Positions 16,180 through 25,708 are shown, counted from the stretch's first letter. The stretch is 64,000 nt of DNA from Herbiconiux daphne (GCF_024979295.1 NZ_JANLCJ010000003.1:492033-556032); one strand, 5' to 3'. Program-made: numbers and translations. The notes: generated by a model not told the origin, from the sequence alone.

Positions 16180-17553
16180 CTACGCCGACAGCGATCGCAG
16201 GTCGAGCTCCGAGGCATCCGTCGTCTCGGTGCCCACGATCGCGAACGAGGTGAAACCGGATGCCGCCGCCCGATCGAGCATCGGAGCGAGGTTCTTGGTG
16301 CGCCGCTCGAGCCGCACCCGGGCCCCCCGGGCGACGAGCTGGGACTTGAGGGTCAGCAGCCGGGTGGGCTGCGCCGCCTTGTCGTGCACGAGCACGATCG
16401 CCTCGGCGTCGGCCTCACCGGCGTCGCCGATGAGGTCGATGATGCGCTCGAAGCCGATCGAGAATCCGCAGGCCGGCACCTCCTCGCCGAGGAAGCGACC
16501 GATCATGCCGTCGTAGCGGCCCCCGCCGCCGAGCGAGAAGCTGAACTCCGGGTGCTCGATCTCGAAGATGGTGCCGGTGTAGTAGCCCATGCCGCGCACG
16601 AGGAACGGGTCGAACACGAGGTCGCCGTCGATGCCGGCGTCGCGCAGGGCGGCGCCGATCGCGGCCAGGCCGGCCACGGCATCCGGAGCCACGCCGTCGG
16701 GCACGGCGGCCGCCACCGACCGGACGGTCAGCGGCGTCGACTCGACCGCGAGCTCGTCGTGCGACCGCGACCCGGTGGTGGGTGCGGTGCCGGCCGCGGC
16801 GCCTGGCGCGCCAGCGGCCGCCGCGGCGGGCGGGCTCGCGGCGAAGTAGGCCTCGAGGGCGTCGACCGCCCCGGCGGTGGCGCCCTTCGCGCGCAGCTCG
16901 TCGAGCACGCCGGCGGTGCCGACCTTGTCGAGCTTGTCGACGGTGATCAGCACCTGGGAGTTCTCGGCCGGATCGAACCCGAAGGCGGCGAGCATGCCGA
17001 GCAAGATGCGGCGGTCGTTGATGCGGATGCTGCAGCCGGTGAGCCCGAGGGCGTCGAGGGTGGCGAGCGTGGCGGTGAGCAGCTCGACCTCGGCGAGGAT
17101 GCCGGCCTCGCCGATGATGTCGATGTCGCACTGCACGAACTGCCGGTAGCGACCCTTCTGGGGTCGTTCGGCCCGCCAGACCGGCGCGATCTGCACGGCG
17201 CGGAACACCTGCGGCAGCGCGGCGCGGTGGGTGGCGTAGAACCGGGCGAGCGGCACCGTGAGATCGAAGCGGAGGCCGAGGTCGGCGAGCTGATCGGGGT
17301 CGTCCGCGGCGGCGGCCTGCTCGAGGGCGGCGGCATCCAGGCCCCGCTTCATCACGTTGAAGGCGAGCTTCTCGTTGTCACCGCCGAGGCCGGCGTGCAA
17401 CCGCCCGAAGTCTTCGACCACGGGCGTCTCGATCTCGTCGAACCCGTGCGCGGCGTAGGTGGCGCGGATGACGCCGAGCGCCCGCTCCCTCTTGGCCTTG
17501 TCGGCGGGGAGGAAATCGCGCATGCCGCGAGGGGGTGAGACGGGAGCTGCCAT
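16180..17553 (-). CDS. hisS: Histidyl-tRNA synthetase
   Basis: 457 residues from ATG 17553; an ATG at 17577 is possible, and neither has a strong ribosome binding site. PPRGMRDFLP, motif 2 APVWRAERPQKGRYRQFVQCD, the His-binding RGMGYYTGTIFEI and motif 3 GFSIGFERI are all present, followed by the anticodon-binding domain. Between AYFAA and LTVRSV is an Ala/Gly/Pro-rich insertion of about 40 residues not usual in the family. It charges tRNA-His. It stands alone, in the same direction as the upstream efflux operons. Confidence 0.95.
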   Translation of the reverse strand: MAAPVSPPRGMRDFLPADKAKRERALGVIRATYAAHGFDEIETPVVEDFGRLHAGLGGDNEKLAFNVMKRGLDAAALEQAAAADDPDQLADLGLRFDLTVPLARFYATHRAALPQVFRAVQIAPVWRAERPQKGRYRQFVQCDIDIIGEAGILAEVELLTATLATLDALGLTGCSIRINDRRILLGMLAAFGFDPAENSQVLITVDKLDKVGTAGVLDELRAKGATAGAVDALEAYFAASPPAAAAAGAPGAAAGTAPTTGSRSHDELAVESTPLTVRSVAAAVPDGVAPDAVAGLAAIGAALRDAGIDGDLVFDPFLVRGMGYYTGTIFEIEHPEFSFSLGGGGRYDGMIGRFLGEEVPACGFSIGFERIIDLIGDAGEADAEAIVLVHDKAAQPTRLLTLKSQLVARGARVRLERRTKNLAPMLDRAAASGFTSFAIVGTETTDASELDLRSLSA

Positions 17554-17655
17554 GCCCTCAAGATTACCCAGTCGCATCGGCGCGATTGCTCAGGCGGCCA
17601 CCGCGCGCACGCCCTCTAGACTCGACGGCGAACGCCGATGAGCCCGGGGGGTCAC

Positions 17656-18591
17656 GTGACAGAGTTCGAGCCGGTGGGCCTGGTCGCCGATGACGTGCGG
17701 CGGTCGTTCGGAGACGTGCACGCGGTGCGGTCGGTGAGTTTCGAGGCCCGGCCGGGGTCGATCACGGCGCTGATCGGGCCCAACGGGTCGGGCAAGACCA
17801 CCCTGCTGCTGATGCTCGCCACGCTGTTGCGGCCCGACGCGGGGCGCATCCTGATCGGCGGCGTCGACCCCGTCGCCGAGCCGATGCGCGTGCGGCCGAT
17901 CATCGGCTGGATGCCCGACTCGCTCGGCTCGTGGGCGAACCTCACGGTGCGGTCGGCGCTCGAGACGACGCACCGCATGTACGGCCACGACAAGGCGGCC
18001 GCCCGGCAGCGCGCCGGGGAGCTGATCGAGACGGTCGGTCTCGAAGCGCTGGCCGATCGCCCCACCCGGGTGCTGTCGCGCGGCCAAAAGCAGAAGCTGA
18101 GCCTCGCGCGCGCGCTCGCCAACGACCCGAGCGTGCTGCTGCTCGACGAACCGGCATCCGGTCTCGACCCCGTGGCCCGGGTGGAGCTGCGCGAACTGCT
18201 GCTCGGTCTGGCCGCGCGGGGCCGCACCGTTCTCATCTCGAGTCATGTGCTGGCCGAGCTCGACGAGGTGGCCACCGACGCCGTCTATCTCGATCGGGGA
18301 ACGACGGCGTCGACCGAGGCGGTGGCCCGGGCCCGCGCCGCGGCACGACCGTGGCGCATCAAGGCGATCGACGGGTTCGGCCTCGGCCCGGCGCTCGAGC
18401 GCATCGGGGTCGACTCCTCGCGCATCGCCACCGACAGCCAGGGAATCACGGTCACGATGGCCGACGACGCGGATGCCGCGGCGGTGCTCACCGCGTTGGT
18501 GGCGGCCGGGCTGCGGGTGACGTGGTTCGCGCCCGCGGTGGGCGAGCTCGAACGCACCCTGCTCGACCTCGCGAAGGGAGACCCGGAATGA
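17656..18591 (+). CDS. ABC transporter ATP-binding protein (ABC-2 type)
   Basis: 311 residues from GTG 17656, preceded by a run of six G; an ATG at 17638 is also possible. Walker A GPNGSGKTT at about 44, the signature LSRGQKQKLSLARAL (the usual LSGGQ changed to LSRGQ) and Walker B VLLLDEPASGLDP are present. A C-terminal accessory region follows. The stop overlaps the permease start by 4 bp. It powers the adjacent export-type permease. Confidence 0.92.
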   Translation: MTEFEPVGLVADDVRRSFGDVHAVRSVSFEARPGSITALIGPNGSGKTTLLLMLATLLRPDAGRILIGGVDPVAEPMRVRPIIGWMPDSLGSWANLTVRSALETTHRMYGHDKAAARQRAGELIETVGLEALADRPTRVLSRGQKQKLSLARALANDPSVLLLDEPASGLDPVARVELRELLLGLAARGRTVLISSHVLAELDEVATDAVYLDRGTTASTEAVARARAAARPWRIKAIDGFGLGPALERIGVDSSRIATDSQGITVTMADDADAAAVLTALVAAGLRVTWFAPAVGELERTLLDLAKGDPE

Positions 18592-19658
18592 CCGCGATCG
18601 GCGCGTTCCTGCGCGGGGTGGGGCTCATCGTGTCGCTCGAGCTGAAGCAGCGGGTGCGCGGGGTGGCGTGGTACGTGATCCTGGGCGTCTTCTTCGGGCT
18701 GGTCGCGGTGGTGACCGTGGGCGTCTGGGTGGTGACGGGCACCTGGGGCGGCAGCGGTGGCGGGCTGTTCTCGTCGGTGGTCTACTTCGTGCTGCTGCTG
18801 GCGAGCCTCATCTCGCCTGCCTTGAGCGGCAACGCGATCAACGGCGAGCGCGAGGGCGGCACGCTCGCGACCATCCAGGTGACGACCATCACCACGGGCC
18901 AGATCGTCATCGGCAAGTGGCTCGCCGCCTGGGTGGCGTCGCTCGCGCTGCTGGTGGTGACGGTGCCGTTCCTCGCCATCGCGGTGGGCATCGGCGAGGT
19001 CTCGGCCGCCACCGTGGTGTCGTCGCTCGCGGTGCTCGCGGCGGAGCTCGGGGTGCTCGCGGCGCTCGGGGTCGGCCTGTCGGGCGTCATCCGCAAGCCC
19101 TTGTTCTCGGTGGTGGTGACCTACCTCACCGTGGCCGCCCTCAGCATCGGAACGCTGATCGCGTTCGCCATCGCCGGCACGGTGACGCAGGTGCAGGTGA
19201 CGCAGACCACCGTCGACTTCGACTACTCCACCACCACCGACGAGGGCACGATCGCCGAGTGCGCTCCCCCGACCACCACCACCTACTCGGTGCCGAGGTT
19301 CGACCTCTACTGGGGGGTGCTGGTGGCGAACCCCTACGTGGTGGTGGCCGACGCCTCCTACGGCGACTTCACCCGCGACGGGCAGCCCAACGACCTGTTC
19401 GGCTACATCGCCTACGGGGTGCGCCAGGCGCAGGTCGCCCCCGAGACCGAGCGGTTCGACGACTACTGCCACCTGGCGCCGGGCGAGTACTTCGGCCAGG
19501 ATCAGCCGACGCCCGAGGAGGTGCTGCGCTCGGGCGTGCCGAGCTGGTTCATCGGGCTCAGCATCCAGGCGGTGCTCGCGGCGGCGGCGCTGTTCGCGGC
19601 GTGGCGGCTCACGCGCACCCCGTCGGGGCGGCTCGCGAAGGGCAGCCGCATCGCCTGA
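18588..19658 (+). CDS. ABC-2 type transporter permease
   Basis: 356 residues. Six or so membrane helices can be counted, with SPALSGNAINGEREGGTLA, a hallmark of ABC-2 exporter permeases, after the second. A large extracytoplasmic loop (about 200-320) is rich in Thr, Tyr and Asp and contains two cysteines (AECAPP, DDYCHL). Substrate unknown. It is translationally coupled to the ATPase. Confidence 0.88.
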   Translation: MTAIGAFLRGVGLIVSLELKQRVRGVAWYVILGVFFGLVAVVTVGVWVVTGTWGGSGGGLFSSVVYFVLLLASLISPALSGNAINGEREGGTLATIQVTTITTGQIVIGKWLAAWVASLALLVVTVPFLAIAVGIGEVSAATVVSSLAVLAAELGVLAALGVGLSGVIRKPLFSVVVTYLTVAALSIGTLIAFAIAGTVTQVQVTQTTVDFDYSTTTDEGTIAECAPPTTTTYSVPRFDLYWGVLVANPYVVVADASYGDFTRDGQPNDLFGYIAYGVRQAQVAPETERFDDYCHLAPGEYFGQDQPTPEEVLRSGVPSWFIGLSIQAVLAAAALFAAWRLTRTPSGRLAKGSRIA

Positions 19659-19797
19659 GCGCGCCGGGCGGGCCTTGCGCGTCGCTCGCGTCGCGAAGCG
19701 GCCGGCTGCTCGTGCGGCCGGAATTCGGGATGACGTGAGCAGACGCGAGGCGCCTGGCGACCCGAAGGCGGCGTGTTCCTCCCGAAACGCGGCCGCG

Positions 19798-20484
19798 TCA
19801 GGGTTCCGAGGGCGAATCGGCCTGAGAAACGGTCTCGGCCGCGACGATCTCGGTGCGCAGGTCGCGCAGAGTGCTGCGCAGGGCGCGCTCGGCGTCGAGG
19901 CCCTGCGCCTTCGCCGAGGCGACGAGGGCGAGCAGCAGCCCGCCGAGCTCCTGCTCGTTCGCCACGGGAATGGCGGCGGGAGCGTCTTTCTCGAGCACGC
20001 CCACCTTCTGCGCCCGGCCGAGCAGCTTGTCGGCAAGGGCGAGCGAGGGCATGCCGAGCGGGATGCCGTCGAGCACGCTCGTGCGGGAGGGCTTCTCGGC
20101 CGCCTTGAACGAGTCCCAGGCGTTCTCGACGTCGCCCGCGGTCTCGAGGTCGAGATCGCCGAAGACGTGCGGATGCCGCCCCACCATCTTCGCGGTCATG
20201 TGCGCCGCGACGTCCTGGATGTCGAAGTCCTCCCCAATGGTGTGCGCAGCGATGTCGGCGTGGAAGATCACCTGGTAGAGCACGTCGCCGAGCTCTTCGA
20301 TCATCTCGTCGCGCGACCCCGACTCGATGGCCTCGATGAGTTCGTGGCTCTCTTCGACGAGGTACTGCACGAGCGACGCGTGGGTCTGCTCGGCATCCCA
20401 GGGACAGCCGCCGGGTGCCCGCAGGAGCGCGGTCACCTCGACGAGCTGATCGAGTTTGGTGGGGGCATCCGGAATCTCGGCCAT
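19798..20484 (-). CDS. mazG: Nucleoside triphosphate pyrophosphohydrolase MazG
   Basis: 228 residues. GGCPWDAEQTHASLVQYLVEE and the metal-binding ExxE/ExxD pattern EEIGD-like in EMIEELGDVLYQVIFHA identify the MazG fold; HPHVFGD is also typical. It hydrolyses (d)NTPs, for example oxidised or non-canonical ones. It lies 14 bp downstream of mfd, and the two probably form a DNA-maintenance operon. Confidence 0.93.
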   Translation of the reverse strand: MAEIPDAPTKLDQLVEVTALLRAPGGCPWDAEQTHASLVQYLVEESHELIEAIESGSRDEMIEELGDVLYQVIFHADIAAHTIGEDFDIQDVAAHMTAKMVGRHPHVFGDLDLETAGDVENAWDSFKAAEKPSRTSVLDGIPLGMPSLALADKLLGRAQKVGVLEKDAPAAIPVANEQELGGLLLALVASAKAQGLDAERALRSTLRDLRTEIVAAETVSQADSPSEP

Positions 20485-20498
20485 GTCCCCAAGGCTAA

Positions 20499-23400
20499 CT
20501 AAGCCGCGGTCGTCTTGGCGGGGGCGAAGATGGCGTCGAGCAGACCGTCGACCCAGGCCACGAGGTCGGCGTCGGGCAGCGGCTTGCCGTCGACGACCGG
20601 CATGGGCACCGACACCGAGGAGGTCTGGGTGAAGTACTTCGCCCCGGGGTACATGCGCTGCAACCGCACCTGGATGGAGTCGGCGAGCACGGCCGGCGCG
20701 ATGCGCAGGTTCGACCCCATCGTCACGACCTCGCTGAGGCTCGCCTTCTGCGCCTTGCGCCGCAGTCGCGACACGGCGATCAGGTTGACCACCTGCACCG
20801 GCGGCTCGCCGTAGCGATCGGTGAGCTCGTCGATGACGCGGTCGATCGAGTCGTCCGACGCGGTGGGCGCACTGGCGGTCGAGAGCTTCTGATAGGCCTC
20901 GAGCCGCAGCCGCTCGCTGTCGACGTAGTCCTCGGGGATGTGCGCGTCCACCGGCAGCTCGAGCCTCAACTCGGTCTGGCCCTCGGCGACGTCGCCCCGG
21001 AAGGTCGACACCGCCTCGCCGATCATGCGCAGGTAGAGGTCGAAGCCGACTCCGGCGATGTGGCCGGCCTGCTCGCCGCCGAGCAGGTTGCCGGCGCCGC
21101 GGATCTCGAGGTCTTTCAGCGCCACCTGGATGCCCGACCCCAGCTCGTTGTTGGCCGCCAGGGTCGACAAGCGGTCGTTCGCCGTCTCGGAGAGCGGCTT
21201 GTGCTCGTCGAAGAGCAGATAGGCGTAGGCTCGTTCGCGGCCGCGCCCCACCCGGCCGCGCAACTGGTGCAGCTGGCTGAGGCCGTATTTGTCGGCGCGG
21301 TCGACGATGAGCGTGTTGGCGTTGGCGATGTCGATGCCGGTCTCGATGATCGTGGTCGACACGAGCACGTCGAACTTGCGCTCCCAGAAGTCGACGATGA
21401 CCTGCTCGAGCACGTGCTCGTTCATCTGGCCGTGCGCCACCGCGATGCGCGCCTCGGGCACGAGCTCGGCGAGCTGCGCCGCGACCTTGTTGATCGACGA
21501 CACGCGGTTGTGCACGAAGAACACCTGGCCTTCGCGCAAGAGTTCGCGCCGGATGGCGGCCGCGACCTGCTTGTCGGAGTAGGGCCCGACGAAGGTGAGA
21601 ATCGGATGCCGGTCTTCGGGCGGCGTGGCGAGCGTCGACATCTCGCGGATGCCGGTGACCGCCATCTCGAGCGTGCGCGGAATGGGGGTGGCGCTCATCG
21701 CCAGGATGTCGACGTTGGTCTTGAGCTTCTTCAGCTGGTCTTTGTGCTCGACGCCGAAGCGCTGCTCCTCGTCGATGATGAGCAGGCCGAGGTCTTTGAA
21801 CGCGATGTTGTCGCTCAGGATGCGATGGGTGGCGATGACGATGTCGACCGTGCCGTCGGCGAGACCCGCGATGGTCTCGCGCGTCTCTTTGTCGCTCTGG
21901 AACCGGCTGAGCGCCTTGAGGTGCACGGGGAACCCGGCGAAGCGCTCGGCGAAGGTCTCCATGTGCTGCCGCACGAGCAGCGTGGTCGGCACGAGCATCG
22001 CGACCTGCTTGCCGTCTTGCACGGCCTTGAACGCGGCGCGCACGGCGATCTCGGTCTTGCCGAAGCCCACGTCGCCGCTCAGCAGCCGGTCCATCGGGAT
22101 GGGCCGCTCCATGTCGGCCTTCACCTCGTCGATGACGGTGAGCTGGTCGGGCGTCTCCTGGAACGGGAACGCCTCTTCGAGCTCGTGCTGCCAGGGCGTG
22201 TCAGGCCCGAACGCGTAGCCCTTCGACGCCATGCGCGCCGAATAGAGCTTCACCAGCTCGACCGCGATGTCGCGCACGGCCTTGCGCGCCTTGCCCTTGG
22301 CCGCCGACCAGTCGCTGCCGCCCATCTTGCTGAGCGCGGGGGCCTCGCCTCCGACGTAGCGCGAGATGAGGTCGAGCTGGTCGGTGGGCACGTAGAGCTT
22401 GTCGCCCGGGTAGCCGCGTTTCGAGGGGGCGTATTCGATCACGAGGTATTCGCGGGTGGTCTTGATGGCGTTGCGGCCGCCCGACGACACCTCGCGCTGG
22501 GTGAGCTCGAGGAACTTGCCGATGCCGTGGGTCTGGTGCACCACGAAGTCGCCGGCCTTCAGCTGCAGCGGGTCGACCACGTTCTTGCGGCGGCTCGCGA
22601 GTTTCTTCACCTGGCGCGACTCGTAGCCCGCGGTGCGGCCGTAGAACTCGGTCTCGCCGATCAGCGCGATCTTGAGTTCGGGCAGCTCGAAGCCGTGCTC
22701 CACCGCGGCGCGCACGATGTAGATCAGGCGGGGTTCGAGCTCGGCCGGCAGGTCGTCGACGACGCGGGCGGGCAGCTCGCGCTCGGCGAGCACGTCGGCG
22801 GCGCGCTCGACGAGACCTTGGCCCTTCGCGACCACGACGATCGACCAGTCGTCGCCGAGCCTCGCGGCCACGTGCTCGATGGCGCCGTCGGCGTTGCCCT
22901 GAAAACTCGGCACCGTGTCGGCCGCGATGCGGATGGTGAGGTGCTCTTCGAGCTCGCGGTGCTCGGGCAGGATGTCGTCGTCGGAGGGGCCTTGCTGGAA
23001 CTCGCTCAGCGTCCACCACGGCCGCCCGGTTCCCGCGGCGTGACGCAGCTCGTTGAGGGTGATGAACTCGCCCGACTCGAGGTCGATCGGCGCCTCGGCG
23101 CCCGCGGTGGCCGCCGTCCAGGCGGCGGCGAGGAACTCGCGATTCGTCTCCGACAGGTTCACGGCTCGCGTCGCGACGCGCTCGGGCGAGACCACCGCGA
23201 TCGCGGCATCCGCCGGCAGGTAGTGCGCCACCGTCACGAGCTCGTCGAGCAGCGCGGGGGCGAGCGACTCCATGCCCTCGACCGGGATGCCGGCCGAGAT
23301 CTTCTCGAGCAGGCCGGCGAGGCTCGGGAACTCGTGCTGCATCTCGCGGGCGCGCTGCCGCACGGCCTCGCTGAGCAGCAGTTCGCGGCTCGGCGGCAGG

Positions 23401-24125
23401 CTGACGGTGTCGACGGCGTCGGGCAGCGACCGCTGGTCGGCCACCGAGAACGCGCGGATCTCGTCGACCTCGTCGCCGAAGAAGTCGACCCGGTAGGGGT
23501 GCTCGGCGACGGGCGGGAAGACGTCGAGGATGCCGCCGCGCACCGCGTACTCCCCCCGCCGGGTGACCATGTCGACCCGGGAGTAGGCGAGCTCGACGAG
23601 CTGCAACGAGAGGGCCGACAGGTCGAAGCCGCGGCCGCCCCGGGCGAGCACGATGGGTTCGAGGTCGGTGAGGTTCGAGGCGATGGGCTGCAGGGCGGCG
23701 CGAACGGATGCGACGACCACGATGGGTGCCGGGGCTGCGGTCGTGCCCGGGGCGGCTGCCGCGGCATCCGTCGCTCGCTGCCAGTCGACGAGGCGGCGCA
23801 GGGCGTCGATGCGCTTGCCGACGATCTCGGCGCTCGGGCTGAGGCGCTCGTGCGGCAGGGTCTCCCAGGCGGGGAACTCGATGATCTGGGCTTCGGGCAG
23901 AAAGCTCGCGAGCGTCTCGCGCAGCTTCTCGGACTCGCGCCCGGTGGCGGTGACCACGAGCATGGCGGCCGGCAGCCCGCGCTCGACGCGGCGCTCCATC
24001 ATCGCCGCGAGCAACGGCGCGCGCAGCCCTTCAGGCAACGAGAAATCGCTGTCGCGCCCCGCGTTCACCAGGGCCTTCTCGAACGTGGAAGCGCGCGAGA
24101 GCGCATCGACAAGCCCCTGAAGCAT
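20499..24125 (-). CDS. mfd: Transcription-repair coupling factor
   Basis: 1208 residues, full length. UvrB-like N-terminal modules are followed by the RNA-polymerase-interaction domain (LKAGDFVVHQTHGIGKFLEL). The translocase has Walker A LLSGDVGFGKTE, the DEEQ box IIDEEQRFGV, motif III MSATPIPRTLEM and motif VI QLRGRVGRGRERA, with a C-terminal TRCF domain. It removes stalled RNA polymerase and recruits UvrA. The GTG/ATG region starts MLQGLVDALSRAS. Confidence 0.97.
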   Translation of the reverse strand: MLQGLVDALSRASTFEKALVNAGRDSDFSLPEGLRAPLLAAMMERRVERGLPAAMLVVTATGRESEKLRETLASFLPEAQIIEFPAWETLPHERLSPSAEIVGKRIDALRRLVDWQRATDAAAAAPGTTAAPAPIVVVASVRAALQPIASNLTDLEPIVLARGGRGFDLSALSLQLVELAYSRVDMVTRRGEYAVRGGILDVFPPVAEHPYRVDFFGDEVDEIRAFSVADQRSLPDAVDTVSLPPSRELLLSEAVRQRAREMQHEFPSLAGLLEKISAGIPVEGMESLAPALLDELVTVAHYLPADAAIAVVSPERVATRAVNLSETNREFLAAAWTAATAGAEAPIDLESGEFITLNELRHAAGTGRPWWTLSEFQQGPSDDDILPEHRELEEHLTIRIAADTVPSFQGNADGAIEHVAARLGDDWSIVVVAKGQGLVERAADVLAERELPARVVDDLPAELEPRLIYIVRAAVEHGFELPELKIALIGETEFYGRTAGYESRQVKKLASRRKNVVDPLQLKAGDFVVHQTHGIGKFLELTQREVSSGGRNAIKTTREYLVIEYAPSKRGYPGDKLYVPTDQLDLISRYVGGEAPALSKMGGSDWSAAKGKARKAVRDIAVELVKLYSARMASKGYAFGPDTPWQHELEEAFPFQETPDQLTVIDEVKADMERPIPMDRLLSGDVGFGKTEIAVRAAFKAVQDGKQVAMLVPTTLLVRQHMETFAERFAGFPVHLKALSRFQSDKETRETIAGLADGTVDIVIATHRILSDNIAFKDLGLLIIDEEQRFGVEHKDQLKKLKTNVDILAMSATPIPRTLEMAVTGIREMSTLATPPEDRHPILTFVGPYSDKQVAAAIRRELLREGQVFFVHNRVSSINKVAAQLAELVPEARIAVAHGQMNEHVLEQVIVDFWERKFDVLVSTTIIETGIDIANANTLIVDRADKYGLSQLHQLRGRVGRGRERAYAYLLFDEHKPLSETANDRLSTLAANNELGSGIQVALKDLEIRGAGNLLGGEQAGHIAGVGFDLYLRMIGEAVSTFRGDVAEGQTELRLELPVDAHIPEDYVDSERLRLEAYQKLSTASAPTASDDSIDRVIDELTDRYGEPPVQVVNLIAVSRLRRKAQKASLSEVVTMGSNLRIAPAVLADSIQVRLQRMYPGAKYFTQTSSVSVPMPVVDGKPLPDADLVAWVDGLLDAIFAPAKTTAA

Positions 24126-24208
24126 CACTCGTCCAAGTTTACGGTGCCCACGCCGACCCAGGGCACAGCCCCCGCATCCCCGCCCCACTCGCCACCTGGC
24201 ACACCTGC

Positions 24209-24264
24209 CGAGTGGTCACTTCCCGCCCCAAACCCCCACCCATGCCGCCAAAAGTGACCACTCG
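24209..24264. repeat. P-type palindrome, solo copy
   Basis: CGAGTGGTCACTT (24209-24221) and its exact complement (24252-24264) enclose about 30 bp rich in C. The layout (CGAG..GTCA ... TGAC..CTCG around a C-rich core) matches the P units at 50151-50764 and 63331-63461, though the arm sequence is a variant (GTGG for AAG). Confidence 0.7.
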
Positions 24265-24327
24265 CGAAGAAACGGGAAGCGCGGGGGCGACGCGAGCGCG
24301 ACGCGAGAGCGGAGCGTGGGAGTGAAA

Positions 24328-24475
24328 CGCAACGGGCCTTTCTCGACGACCCAGGGTGAGCGTGTGGCCGCGCCAGCGACCGCGCGCTCACATGCCGCGC
24401 GGCGCCGGGCAGGGACCGGCGACGCCCGCCGCAGCCGCGCGCAGCACGGCCGCGGCGCCAGCCAGCCCGCGGCAA
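24328..24475 (-). repeat. S element copy 1, abutting the pth stop
   Basis: It shares with the other S copies the block reading CGACGACCCAGGGT on the plus strand. Stem B is GTGAGCG/CGCTCAC (24356-24362 with 24385-24391), with the conserved loop core GTGGCCGCGCCAGCGACCGC. A shorter stem A is CGCCGG/CCGGCG (24403-24408 with 24416-24421). In the sense of pth it lies directly after the stop codon, so it would be in the 3' part of that mRNA. Confidence 0.7.
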
Positions 24476-25057
24476 CTAGCCCGTATGCACCTTCAACTGC
24501 GCCGCCGCCAGCCCCGACCCCGCGATCAGCTCCACGGCATCCGCGGCGTCGACGATCAGGTTGGGCAGCGTCTCGCGTTCGGTGCTCGAGAAGTTCTGCA
24601 GCACGAAGTCGGCGGCCTGCTGGCGACCGGGCGGGCGGCCGATGCCGACGCGCACGCGCACGAAGTCGGCGCTGCCGGTGGCGGCGATGATGTCGCGCAG
24701 GCCGTTGTGGCCGCCGTGCCCACCGCCCTGCTTGAGCTTGAGGGTGTCGAACGGGATGTCGAGCTCGTCGTGCACCACGATCAGGTGCTCGGGCGGGATG
24801 CCGTAGGCCTTCAGCAACGCGTTGACGGGCCCGCCCGACACGTTCATGTAGGTGTTGGGCTTCGCCACGATGAACCGCGGGCCGCCGGGAACGACGCGCC
24901 CCTCGGCCACCATCGCGTTGCCCTTGTGCGATTTGAAGGTGGCACGCATGCGGTTCGCCAGTTCGGCCACCACCATCTGCCCCACGTTGTGACGGTTGGC
25001 GGCGTAGCCGGGCCCGGGGTTGCCGAGCCCGACTACGAGCCACAGATCGGGGTTCAC
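24476..25057 (-). CDS. pth: Peptidyl-tRNA hydrolase
   Basis: 193 residues from GTG 25057. [19 protein letters not shown] carries the catalytic His23. [10 protein letters not shown] has the substrate-contacting Asn, HDELDIPFD the catalytic Asp, and [13 protein letters not shown] completes the site. It releases peptidyl-tRNAs that drop off ribosomes. It lies 39 bp downstream of the L25/CTC gene, the usual actinobacterial order. Confidence 0.96.
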   Translation of the reverse strand: MNPDLWLVVGLGNPGPGYAANRHNVGQMVVAELANRMRATFKSHKGNAMVAEGRVVPGGPRFIVAKPNTYMNVSGGPVNALLKAYGIPPEHLIVVHDELDIPFDTLKLKQGGGHGGHNGLRDIIAATGSADFVRVRVGIGRPPGRQQAADFVLQNFSSTERETLPNLIVDAADAVELIAGSGLAAAQLKVHTG

Positions 25058-25096
25058 TCGATCAGACCGTCGTCTCTTCTGCCAGCCGCTGGGCTG

Positions 25097-25708
25097 TTAC
25101 TCGGCGTCGGGAGCCGGAGTCGTCGACTCGGCCTGACCCTCGCCCTCGGCGGGCTCGTCGTCGACCGACGCCGCCGGGAAGGTGATGCCGACGATGACGG
25201 TCTCCTCGTCGGTGATGAGCACCGCACCGGCCGGCAGGCTGATGTCTTTGGCGTGCACGAGGGTGCCGTCTTCGAAGCCCTCGATCGACACGACGACGCT
25301 CTCGGGGATGTTGGTCGCCTCGACCTCGAGCAGCACGGTGTTGGTGTCCTGCGTGGCGATGGTGCCGGGGTAGCTCTCGCCCTCGAGGTGCACGGGAACC
25401 TCGACCTGCACCTTCTCACCCTTGCGCACGACGATCAGGTCGATGTGCTCGATGATCTGCAGCACGGGGTCTTTCTGCACGTCTTTGACGAGCGCGAGCG
25501 CCGGGGTGCCCTCGATGTCGAGCTCGAGCACCTGGTTGGCCTTGCGCAGGATGAGCGCGGTCTGGTGGCCGGGCAGCGTGATGTGCTGCGGCTCGGTGCC
25601 GTGGCCGTAGATCACGGCGGGGATCTTCTTGGCGGCACGGATGCGGCGGGCCGCTCCCTTGCCGAAGGTGGTGCGGATCTCTGCGGAGACCTTGGTGTCG
25701 TCAGCCAT
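25097..25708 (-). CDS. rplY: 50S ribosomal protein L25 / general stress protein CTC
   Basis: 203 residues. The N-terminal L25 domain (RTTFGKGAARRIRAAKKIPAVIYG) binds 5S rRNA. The CTC-type C-terminal domain (VHLEGESYPG, TLVHAKDISLPAGAVL) follows, then an acidic tail. Start MADDTKVSAEIR at 25708. It is the first gene of the pair with pth, and the 249 bp upstream should contain the promoter. Confidence 0.95.
   Translation of the reverse strand: MADDTKVSAEIRTTFGKGAARRIRAAKKIPAVIYGHGTEPQHITLPGHQTALILRKANQVLELDIEGTPALALVKDVQKDPVLQIIEHIDLIVVRKGEKVQVEVPVHLEGESYPGTIATQDTNTVLLEVEATNIPESVVVSIEGFEDGTLVHAKDISLPAGAVLITDEETVIVGITFPAASVDDEPAEGEGQAESTTPAPDAE

Larger units (their letters stand above)
24126..24475. 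other. Intergenic region carrying one P palindrome and one S element
   Basis: No convincing gene is seen between mfd and pth. The interval holds a 13-bp inverted repeat (24209-24264) and the S1 element (24328-24475), described separately. Confidence 0.7.

Noticed and set aside
19659..19797. Possible terminator between the convergent ABC permease and mazG genes
   Set aside because: Several short GC-rich complements exist, but no stem is clearly better than chance and there is no T-run on either strand.
20940..24257. Long open frame of over 1000 codons on the plus strand opposite mfd
   Set aside because: High-GC genes create open frames on the complementary strand. The product is Arg/Gly/Val-rich with no family features, while the minus strand encodes an unmistakable Mfd.
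24328..24475. S elements as parts of small protein genes (a conserved R-N/D-G-P-x-S-T-T-Q frame)
   Set aside because: One frame looks alike in four copies with a few synonymous changes, but there is no common start, ribosome binding site or stop, and the downstream part is conserved as paired stems rather than as protein.
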